NCBI RefSeq assembly: GCF_022532105.1
Contig: NZ_CP092832.1
Coordinates: 2,571,001 to 2,635,000 of the forward strand
DNA length: 64,000 nt
Source of the DNA: Flavobacterium sp. HJ-32-4
Lineage (GTDB): Bacteria > Bacteroidota > Bacteroidia > Flavobacteriales > Flavobacteriaceae
Direction: 5' to 3'
The position numbers and the translations under genes are program-made. Shown one piece after another: positions 27,086 through 34,777 of this stretch. A model generated the notes under the pieces. That model saw only the letters and a list, made by a program, of their open reading frames with translations, was not told the DNA's origin and searched no databases. Within the stretch, counting starts at the first letter, position 1. The number at the start of each line of letters is the position of its first letter.

Positions 27086-27505
27086 TTACTCTTTGAAACG
27101 CGCCCATTTGATCAGCATGAACTTATCCCCGAGTTCCGTAATGATCATGCCGGCACCCGACATATTGGGTTTGTTGCGCAGGAATTCAATCAGTTCGTTG
27201 TGGTTGAAGATCTTATACGTCGGATGGTAATCGGAATGGGTGGGCTTCCGTATGCGGAATTCCTTGACCCAGTTGCTGACCGTCACATGCGAAACCCCCA
27301 GGATGCGCTCGATTTCCCGGTAGCTGAGTCCTTCCAAATACAACTGCAGGGCCTTTGTCACGTAATAGTCGTCTATCTTCTTCCCGACCTTGTTAACCGA
27401 GAAATGGTACCGACAGGATTTGCAGTGGTAGCGCTGTCTTTCGCGTACGATACCGCTCTTTACAATATCCGTTCCGAGGCATTTTGGGCAGGTGGAAATG
27501 GTCAT
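27086..27505 (-). CDS. IS1-type zinc-ribbon/HTH protein, likely domesticated regulator
   Basis: 139 residues. The N-terminus has a zinc ribbon, CPKCLGTDIVKSG...CKSCRYHF, and then a helix-turn-helix YREIERILGVSHVTVSNWVKEF (core REIERILGVSHVTV). This is the layout of the InsA part of IS1/IS1595 transposases. The catalytic DDE domain is missing; in its place the last 50 residues (YHPTYKIFNHNELIEFLRNKPNMSG) form a short alpha/beta tail. No terminal inverted repeats were seen around it. It is best read as a former transposase subunit now used as a DNA-binding regulator, perhaps of the adjacent porin/MFS genes (inference). Confidence 0.75.
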   Translation of the reverse strand: MTISTCPKCLGTDIVKSGIVRERQRYHCKSCRYHFSVNKVGKKIDDYYVTKALQLYLEGLSYREIERILGVSHVTVSNWVKEFRIRKPTHSDYHPTYKIFNHNELIEFLRNKPNMSGAGMIITELGDKFMLIKWARFKE

Positions 27506-27659
27506 CTATCTAAAATTTGCATAAATATATCAATTTAGCAAGTATATAAAAATGATAATCGAAAAAATTACGGACGTAAATTTCGTTTTATATAATTATT
27601 CTACTAAATAAGTAACGTTTTATAGCTTTTAACCACGAATACCGATATCCTTTTACCAC

Positions 27660-28580
27660 ATGAACCGGTACTTCTCTTTCTTTATCGTTTGTAGGATGAC
27701 TGTCCTGACCCTATCGGCCCAAACCGTATCATCTGTCCATCCCGCGTTGGATCACCTGCCCTCGGTTCGCGACTTTTGCATGTCCGATGCCGGTGATGAA
27801 ATGTACTTCTCCGTCCAGAGTCCGATGGGTGAACTCTCCCGCATCGGATTTATGACCCGTCAAGCGGATGGCAACTGGACAAATCCGCAACTACTCCCCT
27901 TCTCCGGCGCCTATTACGACCTGGAGCCCTTCCTGTCTCCCGACCAGAAACGGCTTTATTTTGTTTCCAACCGCCCTTTGGATGGTGTGGGCGCTGCCAA
28001 GGATATGGATATCTGGTATGTAGAACGGGCTACACCAACGACTTCCTGGTCAGCACCGATCCGTGTTGGGGCACCGGTGAATTCGGAAGCAAATAGCTTT
28101 TATCCGTCTGTCGCCGCCAACGGCAACCTGTACTTCACCGCTGAAATGCCAGGTGGGACCGGGAAAGACGATATCTGGATGTGTCGTTGGGACGGCAAAA
28201 CCTATGCACCACCGGTGTTGTTGCCGGGAAAGGTGAATACGGACGGACTCGAGTTCAACGCCTTTATTTCCCGCGATGAGGATTTCCTGTTGTTCACGAA
28301 ATACAACAGTCCGGGTGGCCTCGGAAGCGGCGACCTTTACATCTCCCGCCGTGCTACTGACGGTACCTGGGGTACGCCCGTATCGCTGGGTACGACAATC
28401 AACAGCAAGTTCATGGAGTATTGCCCGTTTTACGACGCGGCCCATCAGGTGCTATACTTCACCAGCCGGCGCAATACACTCAACGATGGCAATTACCCTG
28501 ACATCCAGACGCTCATCGATGCGGCGGGCGGTACCGCAAACGGGCAAAGCCGTCTCTACCAGGTGCCGTTCCGACCGTAA
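27660..28580 (+). CDS. Secreted PD40-type beta-propeller protein
   Basis: 306 residues with a signal peptide ending near TLSAQ. The body is built of TolB/PD40 repeats: YDLEPFLSPDQKRLYFVSNRP, SFYPSVAANGNLYFTAEM and LEFNAFISRDEDFLLFTKYN, each an Asp/Ser-rich turn between strands. Such propellers are usually binding platforms in the periplasm. It has no enzyme motif. Neighbours do not define its job. A 90-base gap separates it from the aromatic operon on the same strand, so it is probably not part of it. Confidence 0.8.
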   Translation: MNRYFSFFIVCRMTVLTLSAQTVSSVHPALDHLPSVRDFCMSDAGDEMYFSVQSPMGELSRIGFMTRQADGNWTNPQLLPFSGAYYDLEPFLSPDQKRLYFVSNRPLDGVGAAKDMDIWYVERATPTTSWSAPIRVGAPVNSEANSFYPSVAANGNLYFTAEMPGGTGKDDIWMCRWDGKTYAPPVLLPGKVNTDGLEFNAFISRDEDFLLFTKYNSPGGLGSGDLYISRRATDGTWGTPVSLGTTINSKFMEYCPFYDAAHQVLYFTSRRNTLNDGNYPDIQTLIDAAGGTANGQSRLYQVPFRP

Positions 28581-28669
28581 CGGACAACGAAAACGTTTTC
28601 TTCCCCACACTTTGTAGGCGGGCCTCGCGGTTTTTTTACTAAATTCACGCCGAAAGAAAATCGCGCCGT

Positions 28670-29281
28670 ATGCAATTCGATCCCGCTGAAATCGGGCCTT
28701 CCGCCGTCTATAAACTGTTAACGGGCACCGTCATCCCCCGCCCCATCGGCTGGATTTCATCCGTTGATGTAAACGGCATCGCCAATCTCGCGCCGTTTTC
28801 GTTTTTCAACGCGGTCAGCGAAGACCCGCCCCATGTGATGTTTTCGACTGTACGGCCCGGCGGCCAAAACAAAGACACCCTTGCGAACGTATTGGCCACC
28901 GGCGAGTTCGTCGTCAACCTGGTGACGGAAGAAACGGTGGAAGCCATGAACGCTTCTTCCGCTAATTTTCCTTCCGACGTGAGCGAATTCGAAGCGTTGG
29001 GCATCGCCTCCCTCCCGTCCACCCTCATTTCGCCTCCACGGGTCGCGGCGAGTCCCGTGCATCTCGAGTGCCGCCTCGTCCACCACTACCCCATCGGCAA
29101 CCACGAAACGGGTGGCGCTACGGTGGTCATCGGCGAAGTGTTGCGGTTTCACATACACGATGCCATCCTGAAAGAATCCTTTCACATCGATCTCGACCAA
29201 TACCGCCCCGTGGCACGGTTGGCCGGATCCAATTATGCTACATTAGGAGCGATATTCTCCCTTAAACGTCCGACATTATGA
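28670..29281 (+). CDS. Flavin reductase family protein
   Basis: 203 residues, one flavin-reductase-like split-barrel domain: SAVYKLLTGTVIPRPIGWISS at the N-terminus (the PRPIGWISS stretch is typical), NLAPFSFFNAVSEDPPHVMFS and ANVLATGEFVVNLVTEE. These proteins bind FMN and supply reduced flavin, or are oxygenase components themselves. The stop overlaps by four bases the start of the hydroxylase-reductase gene, so the two are translated together. Here it likely supports ring hydroxylation. Confidence 0.88.
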   Translation: MQFDPAEIGPSAVYKLLTGTVIPRPIGWISSVDVNGIANLAPFSFFNAVSEDPPHVMFSTVRPGGQNKDTLANVLATGEFVVNLVTEETVEAMNASSANFPSDVSEFEALGIASLPSTLISPPRVAASPVHLECRLVHHYPIGNHETGGATVVIGEVLRFHIHDAILKESFHIDLDQYRPVARLAGSNYATLGAIFSLKRPTL

Positions 29282-31575
29282 AAATTAAGGTGATAGGCGG
29301 AGGCCCTGGCGGACTCTACTTCTCCATTTTGACAAAGAAAGCGATGCCTGACTGCGAAATCGAGGTATTCGAACGCAACCGGCCCGATGACAGTTTTGGT
29401 TTCGGCGTGGTATTCTCGGACGAAACGCTGAGTGAATTCCTCTCGCGTGACCCGGGTTCCTATGAACTCATTCGCGGTAGTTTTGCCTATTGGGATGAGC
29501 TGGATGTCGCCCGCGATGGCGAGGTAGTGCGCATCACGGGCAACGGCTTCTGCGGCTGTTCCCGGCGGACGCTATTGGAACTGTTGCAACAGCGCTGCCT
29601 GGAAGAAGGCGTGCGGCTGTACTTTGAAGAAAATGTCGACGACCTGTCAAGGTTTGCCGATTCGGATATACTAGTGGCGGCTGACGGGATTGGAAGTGCC
29701 ATTCGCAGCCGTTACGAAAAGGAGTTCGGCACACACATCGACCTAAAGCGTAACCGTTTTGTGTGGATGGGATCGACGCGACCGCTTGACGCCTTTACCT
29801 ATTTTTTCCGTACGACCGAGCACGGGCCCATCGTGGCCCATACCTATCAATACGAAGAAGGCCGCAGCACCTGGATTTTCGAGTGTTCCGACGAAACCTT
29901 TACCCGCTTTGGCTTTGATGTATTCGAAGAAGCCGATACCGCCCGTCGCATGGAGGCGCTTTTTGCCGAGGAATTACAGGGTCATCCGCTGTTGACCAAC
30001 AAATCACATTGGCGGCAGTTTCCGGCCGTGACCAATACGCGCTGGCACCACGACAATATCGTGTTGTTGGGAGATGCCAAGGCGACCGCACATTATTCCA
30101 TTGGATCGGGTACAAAACTCGCCATGGAATGTGCCATTGCGCTTTCCGACGCGGTGTTGGCGCATCCGACCGACCGTGAGGCCGCCTTTGCCCAATACGA
30201 GAAGAGCCGCCGTAGTCGCGTGGAAATCATACAGCATGCCGCCAATGTGTCGCTTGATTGGTTCGAACACATGGATCGCTACATCGACCTGCCGTTCTAC
30301 CAATTCGCATTCGGCGTCATGACGCGTGCCAAGAAAGTAACCTATGAAAACCTGCAGCTTCGCGACCCGTCGTTTACGCAGAAGGTGATGGACGAATTCC
30401 ATGCCCAAAACGGTACCAATGTGGGCACACCGCCTGCCTTTACGCCGTTTACCCTTCGGGGGATGACACTTCCCAACCGGATTGTAATGTCGGCCATGGG
30501 CCAATACCAGGCTGTTGACGGACTCCCGGGCGATTGGCATTTTGTGCATTACGGCAGCCGCGCGGTGAACGGTGTTGGACTGATTATCGCTGAAATGACG
30601 GCCGTCTCCCCTACCGGACGAATTACGGAAGGTTGCGCGGGATTGTACACGCCAGAACAAACCGCCGCCTGGAAACGGATCGTAGATTTCGTGCATACGC
30701 AGTCGGCTTCGAAAATAGGCATCCAAATCGGTCATTCCGGTCGCAAAGGAGCGGTGCGGAAACCGTGGGAAGGCGCCAACCAACCCTTGGAACATCCGTG
30801 GCCACTGGTCGCTGCCTCACCCCTTCCGTTCGCCGATCACCTGCCCGTTCCGGAAGCCTTGACCGAGGAAGGGATGGCCGAAATTACCGCCCAATTTGCC
30901 CAGGCCGCCCGAAATGCAGACGCGGCAGGCTTCGACCTGCTCGAACTACAGGCCCATCATGGTTTCCTGCTGGCCTCCTTCCTTTCTCCGTTGACGAACC
31001 AGCGCACCGATGGGTATGGTGGCTCACCCGAAAACCGACTGCGGTTCCCGTTGCAGGTCATGAAAGCGGTGCGGGAAGCGTTTTCAAACGATAAACCCCT
31101 CGCGGTGCGGCTTTCGGCGAGTGATTGGGCGGAAGGTGGACTTTCGGAATCGGATGCAATAGCGATTGCGAGGGCGTTCCGACAAGCCGGTGCGGACCTT
31201 ATCGATGTTTCGACCGGGAACACGGTGTCCTACCAGCAACCGCAAACCGGGCGGATGTGGCAGGTGCCGTTCTCCGATGTGGTCCGTCATGAAGCGGACG
31301 TACCGACGATAACGGCGGGTAGCATCACCGACATTGACCAGATCAACACCATCATCCTCAACGGTCGTGCCGATTTGGTCGCACTGGGTAAACCCCTGTT
31401 GCTCGATCCGGCCTTCGTCCGCCACGCGCAGGCGTATGAAGGATATGAAGCAGACGATATCCCACTGTCGTATCGTACAGGAAAATTCCACCTCTATCCC
31501 CTAAAAACCGCCGAACGCAAGATGGTAGAAGGGATGAAGAAGGCGTTGAAACCGGAGAGTCATAAGCGGGGTTGA
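29278..31575 (+). CDS. Bifunctional FAD monooxygenase / OYE-type reductase, salicylyl-CoA 5-hydroxylase or 2-aminobenzoyl-CoA monooxygenase/reductase
   Basis: 765 residues in two parts. Residues 1-380 are an FAD-dependent aromatic hydroxylase: GGGPGGLYFSI dinucleotide fold and LLGDAKATAHYSIGSGTKLA near 265. Residues 395-765 are an Old Yellow Enzyme domain: FTLRGMTLPNRIVMSAMGQY, QAHHGFLLASFLSPLTNQRT and GYGGSPENRLRFP, with the FMN-barrel end GKPLLLDP. This fusion is known only in CoA-ester aromatic pathways: 2-aminobenzoyl-CoA monooxygenase/reductase and salicylyl-CoA 5-hydroxylase (SdgC). A gentisate dioxygenase, ligase and thioesterase in the window favour salicylyl-CoA to gentisyl-CoA. Substrate is inferred. 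Confidence 0.88.
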   Translation: MKIKVIGGGPGGLYFSILTKKAMPDCEIEVFERNRPDDSFGFGVVFSDETLSEFLSRDPGSYELIRGSFAYWDELDVARDGEVVRITGNGFCGCSRRTLLELLQQRCLEEGVRLYFEENVDDLSRFADSDILVAADGIGSAIRSRYEKEFGTHIDLKRNRFVWMGSTRPLDAFTYFFRTTEHGPIVAHTYQYEEGRSTWIFECSDETFTRFGFDVFEEADTARRMEALFAEELQGHPLLTNKSHWRQFPAVTNTRWHHDNIVLLGDAKATAHYSIGSGTKLAMECAIALSDAVLAHPTDREAAFAQYEKSRRSRVEIIQHAANVSLDWFEHMDRYIDLPFYQFAFGVMTRAKKVTYENLQLRDPSFTQKVMDEFHAQNGTNVGTPPAFTPFTLRGMTLPNRIVMSAMGQYQAVDGLPGDWHFVHYGSRAVNGVGLIIAEMTAVSPTGRITEGCAGLYTPEQTAAWKRIVDFVHTQSASKIGIQIGHSGRKGAVRKPWEGANQPLEHPWPLVAASPLPFADHLPVPEALTEEGMAEITAQFAQAARNADAAGFDLLELQAHHGFLLASFLSPLTNQRTDGYGGSPENRLRFPLQVMKAVREAFSNDKPLAVRLSASDWAEGGLSESDAIAIARAFRQAGADLIDVSTGNTVSYQQPQTGRMWQVPFSDVVRHEADVPTITAGSITDIDQINTIILNGRADLVALGKPLLLDPAFVRHAQAYEGYEADDIPLSYRTGKFHLYPLKTAERKMVEGMKKALKPESHKRG

Positions 31576-31719
31576 GAGAAGCGAGAGGAAAGAAGAAAGA
31601 AGCAAGAGACAAGAAGAAAGAGGAATTTCCAAAGACCCAATACCTAATACCCCATACCCAATACTAAATACCCCATACCAACAACCCAATACCAAATACC
31701 AACCACCAAACAGCGACCA
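31576..31719. repeat. Low-complexity spacer inside the aromatic operon
   Basis: Purine-rich GAAGAAAGA-type repeats (about 31575-31625), then many degenerate copies of AATACCCCATACC (31640-31705). It is the only long gap in an otherwise tightly packed operon. Confidence 0.6.
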
Positions 31720-33330
31720 ATGAAACACTACGACGATTCATTCGCGCACGACCATCTTCCGCCGGCGGATTTACTGCCGCATTTCGTCGACGACCTGCCG
31801 CAGTTCCAACATCCGGAGTTCCTGAATTGCGTTGACCGACTGCTGGACCACCACATCCGTGAAGGAAACGGAGATCGCATTTGTTTACGGACGTTTACCA
31901 CAACCTGGACCTACCAACAGCTTTTTGATAAAGCCAACCAGATTGCCCGTGTGTTGGTAGACGATCTCGGACTGAAATCCGGGAACCGCGTATTGCTTCG
32001 CTCGGCGAATAATCCGATGATGGTGGCCTCTTGGTACGGCATCCTGAAAGCAGGCGGGATCGTGGTAGCGACCATGCCTTTGCTTCGCTCGAAAGAGTTA
32101 ACGACCATTATCGATTGCGCGGAAATATCCCATGCGTTATGCGATGCGTCGTTGCAGGAGGAATTGTCGCTCGTCGTTTCGCCTTTCCTCAAAAAAACCT
32201 GCTTGTTTGACGGCTCCGAACAGCAGCCTTCGGAATTGGAAAGCGCGATGGCGCAAAAGCCGACCCATTTCGATAATTACCACTCCAAGTCGGATAGCGT
32301 GGCCCTTATCGGGTTCACGTCGGGTACCACCGGCCTGCCGAAGATGACGGCACATTTCCATAAAGACATATTGAATATCTGCGAGGCCTTTCCGGTATAC
32401 TCCCTACAGCCGACATCTGATGATATTTTTACGGGAAGTCCACCGTTGGGCTTTACCTTTGGTTTGGGCGGACTCGTGCTCTTCCCCATGTATTTTGGTG
32501 CGTCCACCTTCCTGATCGAAAAACCCACACCAGACCTTTTGCTTCAGGCGATACAGGAACACCGTATTTCCATATGCTTTACCGCGCCCACCGCCTGGCG
32601 GGTATTGACGGGAAAAGTAGCGGATTACGACATTTCTTCTCTCCGCAAGTGCGTGTCGGCGGGCGAAACCCTCCCACTGAAAGTCTGGCAGGATTGGTAT
32701 GACGCCACTGGCCTGAAAATCATCGATGGTATAGGCTCGACGGAACTGCTCCATATTTTTATCTCATCACACGAAGACAATATGAAGCCCGGCGCCACGG
32801 GCGTGCCGATTCTCGGTTATCAGGCTTGTATTTTGGACACCGCGGGTAACGAACTTCCTGCAGGGCAGCCCGGCCGATTGGCTGTAAAAGGCATGACGGG
32901 TTGTAAATACCTCAATCGAACGGAGAAACAGCAGGAATATGTGGAAAACGGATGGAACATCACCGGCGATATCTTCCGACAGGACGAAGACGGCTATTTT
33001 TGGTTTGTAGCGCGGGGCGACGATATGATCATTTCCTCCGGATACAACATCGCGGCGATTGAAGTCGAAAGCGTGCTGCTCACCCATGACGACATCCACG
33101 AATGTGCCGTTGTCGGCGTGCCGGACGAGGAGCGCGGAATGCTGGTGTGCGCCCACATCGTATTGAAAGAAAAAGATAAAGCATCGGACGAATTAAAGAA
33201 AGGTATACAGCAATGGTTCAAGGAAGTAGCGGCTCCTTACAAGTACCCACGCGTCATCCACTTCACCGAGGGCCTACCCAAAACCGAAACCGGAAAAATC
33301 CAACGTTTCCGCCTCAAATCTTCGAACTGA
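31720..33330 (+). CDS. Aryl-CoA ligase (AMP-forming, benzoate/2-aminobenzoate-CoA ligase family)
   Basis: 536 residues. Adenylate-forming motifs: ALIGFTSGTTGLPKMTAHFH, the A5-type IDGIGSTELLHIF, TGDIFRQDEDGYFWFVAR, the hinge GDDMIISSGYNIAAIEVES and the catalytic lysine in GLPKTETGKIQRFRLK. The N-terminal HHIREGNGDRICLRT resembles benzoate-CoA and 2-aminobenzoate-CoA ligases. It would make the aryl-CoA for the hydroxylase encoded just upstream. The thioesterase gene starts one base after its stop. The exact acid (salicylate, anthranilate, benzoate) cannot be read from sequence alone. Confidence 0.87.
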   Translation: MKHYDDSFAHDHLPPADLLPHFVDDLPQFQHPEFLNCVDRLLDHHIREGNGDRICLRTFTTTWTYQQLFDKANQIARVLVDDLGLKSGNRVLLRSANNPMMVASWYGILKAGGIVVATMPLLRSKELTTIIDCAEISHALCDASLQEELSLVVSPFLKKTCLFDGSEQQPSELESAMAQKPTHFDNYHSKSDSVALIGFTSGTTGLPKMTAHFHKDILNICEAFPVYSLQPTSDDIFTGSPPLGFTFGLGGLVLFPMYFGASTFLIEKPTPDLLLQAIQEHRISICFTAPTAWRVLTGKVADYDISSLRKCVSAGETLPLKVWQDWYDATGLKIIDGIGSTELLHIFISSHEDNMKPGATGVPILGYQACILDTAGNELPAGQPGRLAVKGMTGCKYLNRTEKQQEYVENGWNITGDIFRQDEDGYFWFVARGDDMIISSGYNIAAIEVESVLLTHDDIHECAVVGVPDEERGMLVCAHIVLKEKDKASDELKKGIQQWFKEVAAPYKYPRVIHFTEGLPKTETGKIQRFRLKSSN

Positions 33331-33331
33331 T

Positions 33332-33766
33332 ATGCAACAACTGTTTTCCAAACCCGAAACCATTCGCTTCCGCCACACGGACTTCGCCGGCATCGTGTTT
33401 TATCCCCGTTTCCTCGAAATGCTCAATGATTTGGTGGAAGACTGGTTTGCCGAGTGTCTTGACCGACCGTTTTCCAAAATACACGAAACCAACGGCATAC
33501 CGACCGTCGACCTGAAAGTACAATTCCGCAAACCGGCGCGGATTGGCGACATCCTTGAAAAACAACTCTGGGTCACGCGTTGTGGCGGTGCCTCTGTTAC
33601 CATTGGCTTCCGCTTCGTCCACAAGAAAGACCAAACAAACTGTCTGGAGGGCGAAGCCACGCTGGTGAACGTGGGTCTCAACGAAGCCCGTAACGAAATC
33701 ACATCCGTTCCATTTTCCGAGGAAATGAAAGCGCGCATCCTCCCGTTTCTTCTCACTAACGACTAA
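33332..33766 (+). CDS. Acyl-CoA thioesterase, 4-hydroxybenzoyl-CoA thioesterase (hotdog) family
   Basis: 144 residues, one hotdog domain. The catalytic motif RFRHTDFAGIVFYPRFLEM (Asp near residue 19) is the 4-hydroxybenzoyl-CoA thioesterase pattern. It should release the free acid (gentisate in the proposed route) and CoA. It lies one base after the ligase gene and 26 bases before the nitrilase gene, within the same operon. Having a ligase and thioesterase flank a CoA-ester hydroxylase is the expected logic of the salicylyl-CoA pathway. Confidence 0.9.
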   Translation: MQQLFSKPETIRFRHTDFAGIVFYPRFLEMLNDLVEDWFAECLDRPFSKIHETNGIPTVDLKVQFRKPARIGDILEKQLWVTRCGGASVTIGFRFVHKKDQTNCLEGEATLVNVGLNEARNEITSVPFSEEMKARILPFLLTND

Positions 33767-33792
33767 CTACCAACCACTAACTACTTCTTCTC

Positions 33793-34776
33793 ATGTCCTC
33801 CTTCCCTTCCTTCAAAGCCGCCACCGTGCAAACCGCACCTGTTTTCCTCGACGTCGAAAAAACGGTGGATAAGGCCATTTCGTTCCTTACGGAAGCGGCT
33901 TCCAACGGGGCGCAACTCATTGCTTTTCCTGAAGTCTTTATCTCCGCCTACCCTTACTGGAACTGGATCATGACCCCGGTGCAGGGCAGCAAGTGGTACG
34001 AAGAACTTTACCGCAATTCGGTATCGGTTGACAGCGCGCCGATTCGACGTTTACAGGACGCAGCGCGGGAAAACGGCATCCACGTGGTCATTGGCATGAA
34101 CGAACGGGGCGAGAGCTACGGAGAGATCTACAACACCAACCTGATCATCGACGACACCGGGGCACTGATCGGCAAACACCGGAAACTGGTGCCTACCTGG
34201 GCGGAGAAGCTCACGTGGACCGCAGGTGACGGGTCGTCACTTAAAGTCTACAAAACCGGCATTGGCCCTATCGGGACGCTGGCATGTGGGGAAAACACCA
34301 ATACTTTGGCGCGCTTTGCGTTGCTCTCGCAGGGAGAATTGATACACATTGCCAACTATATTTCCCTGCCCGTAGCACCTCCTGATTACAACATGGCGGA
34401 GGCGATCAAGATACGGGCAGCCGCCCATTCCTTTGAGGGCAAGCTGTTTACTATTGTATCATGTTCGACCATTTCGAAGGAAATCATCGACCGTATGACG
34501 CCGGACGTACCGAACGCTGCCGAATTGCTGACGCGAAAAAGTGCGGCCTTTTCCGGATTTATCGGTCCGAATGGTGCCGTGATCGGAGAACCGCTAATCG
34601 ACGACGAGGGCATCGCCTACGCGGAAATCGACCTGGCGAAATGCATACAGCCGAAACAGATGCATGATATCCTCGGACATTATAACCGATTCGATATCTT
34701 TGACTTACGCATCAATACGGCCCCGACGCGCAAAGTAACTTTCATCGACGACCACGACACCTTCAACCAGCGCTGA
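33793..34776 (+). CDS. Nitrilase (carbon-nitrogen hydrolase superfamily, branch 1)
   Basis: 327 residues. The catalytic triad is complete: Glu in LIAFPEVFISAYPYW, Lys in GKHRKLVPTWAEKLTW and Cys in IGTLACGENTNTLARFA. The CGENTN sequence is typical of true nitrilases, which hydrolyse nitriles to the acid and ammonia, whereas amidase branches differ. It shows arylacetonitrilase/aliphatic features such as the FP.W.W loop. Placed after a thioesterase and one base before an amidohydrolase, it may make the aromatic acid that enters the pathway. Substrate unknown. Confidence 0.9.
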   Translation: MSSFPSFKAATVQTAPVFLDVEKTVDKAISFLTEAASNGAQLIAFPEVFISAYPYWNWIMTPVQGSKWYEELYRNSVSVDSAPIRRLQDAARENGIHVVIGMNERGESYGEIYNTNLIIDDTGALIGKHRKLVPTWAEKLTWTAGDGSSLKVYKTGIGPIGTLACGENTNTLARFALLSQGELIHIANYISLPVAPPDYNMAEAIKIRAAAHSFEGKLFTIVSCSTISKEIIDRMTPDVPNAAELLTRKSAAFSGFIGPNGAVIGEPLIDDEGIAYAEIDLAKCIQPKQMHDILGHYNRFDIFDLRINTAPTRKVTFIDDHDTFNQR

Positions 34777-34777
34777 T

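Noticed and set aside
27086..27505. Active IS1 insertion sequence
   Set aside because: There is no DDE transposase frame, no terminal inverted repeats and no target duplication; only the InsA-like part exists.
30004..30795. A 263-codon minus-strand frame inside the hydroxylase-reductase gene
   Set aside because: The plus-strand protein has FAD and OYE motifs across this span; the minus translation has none.
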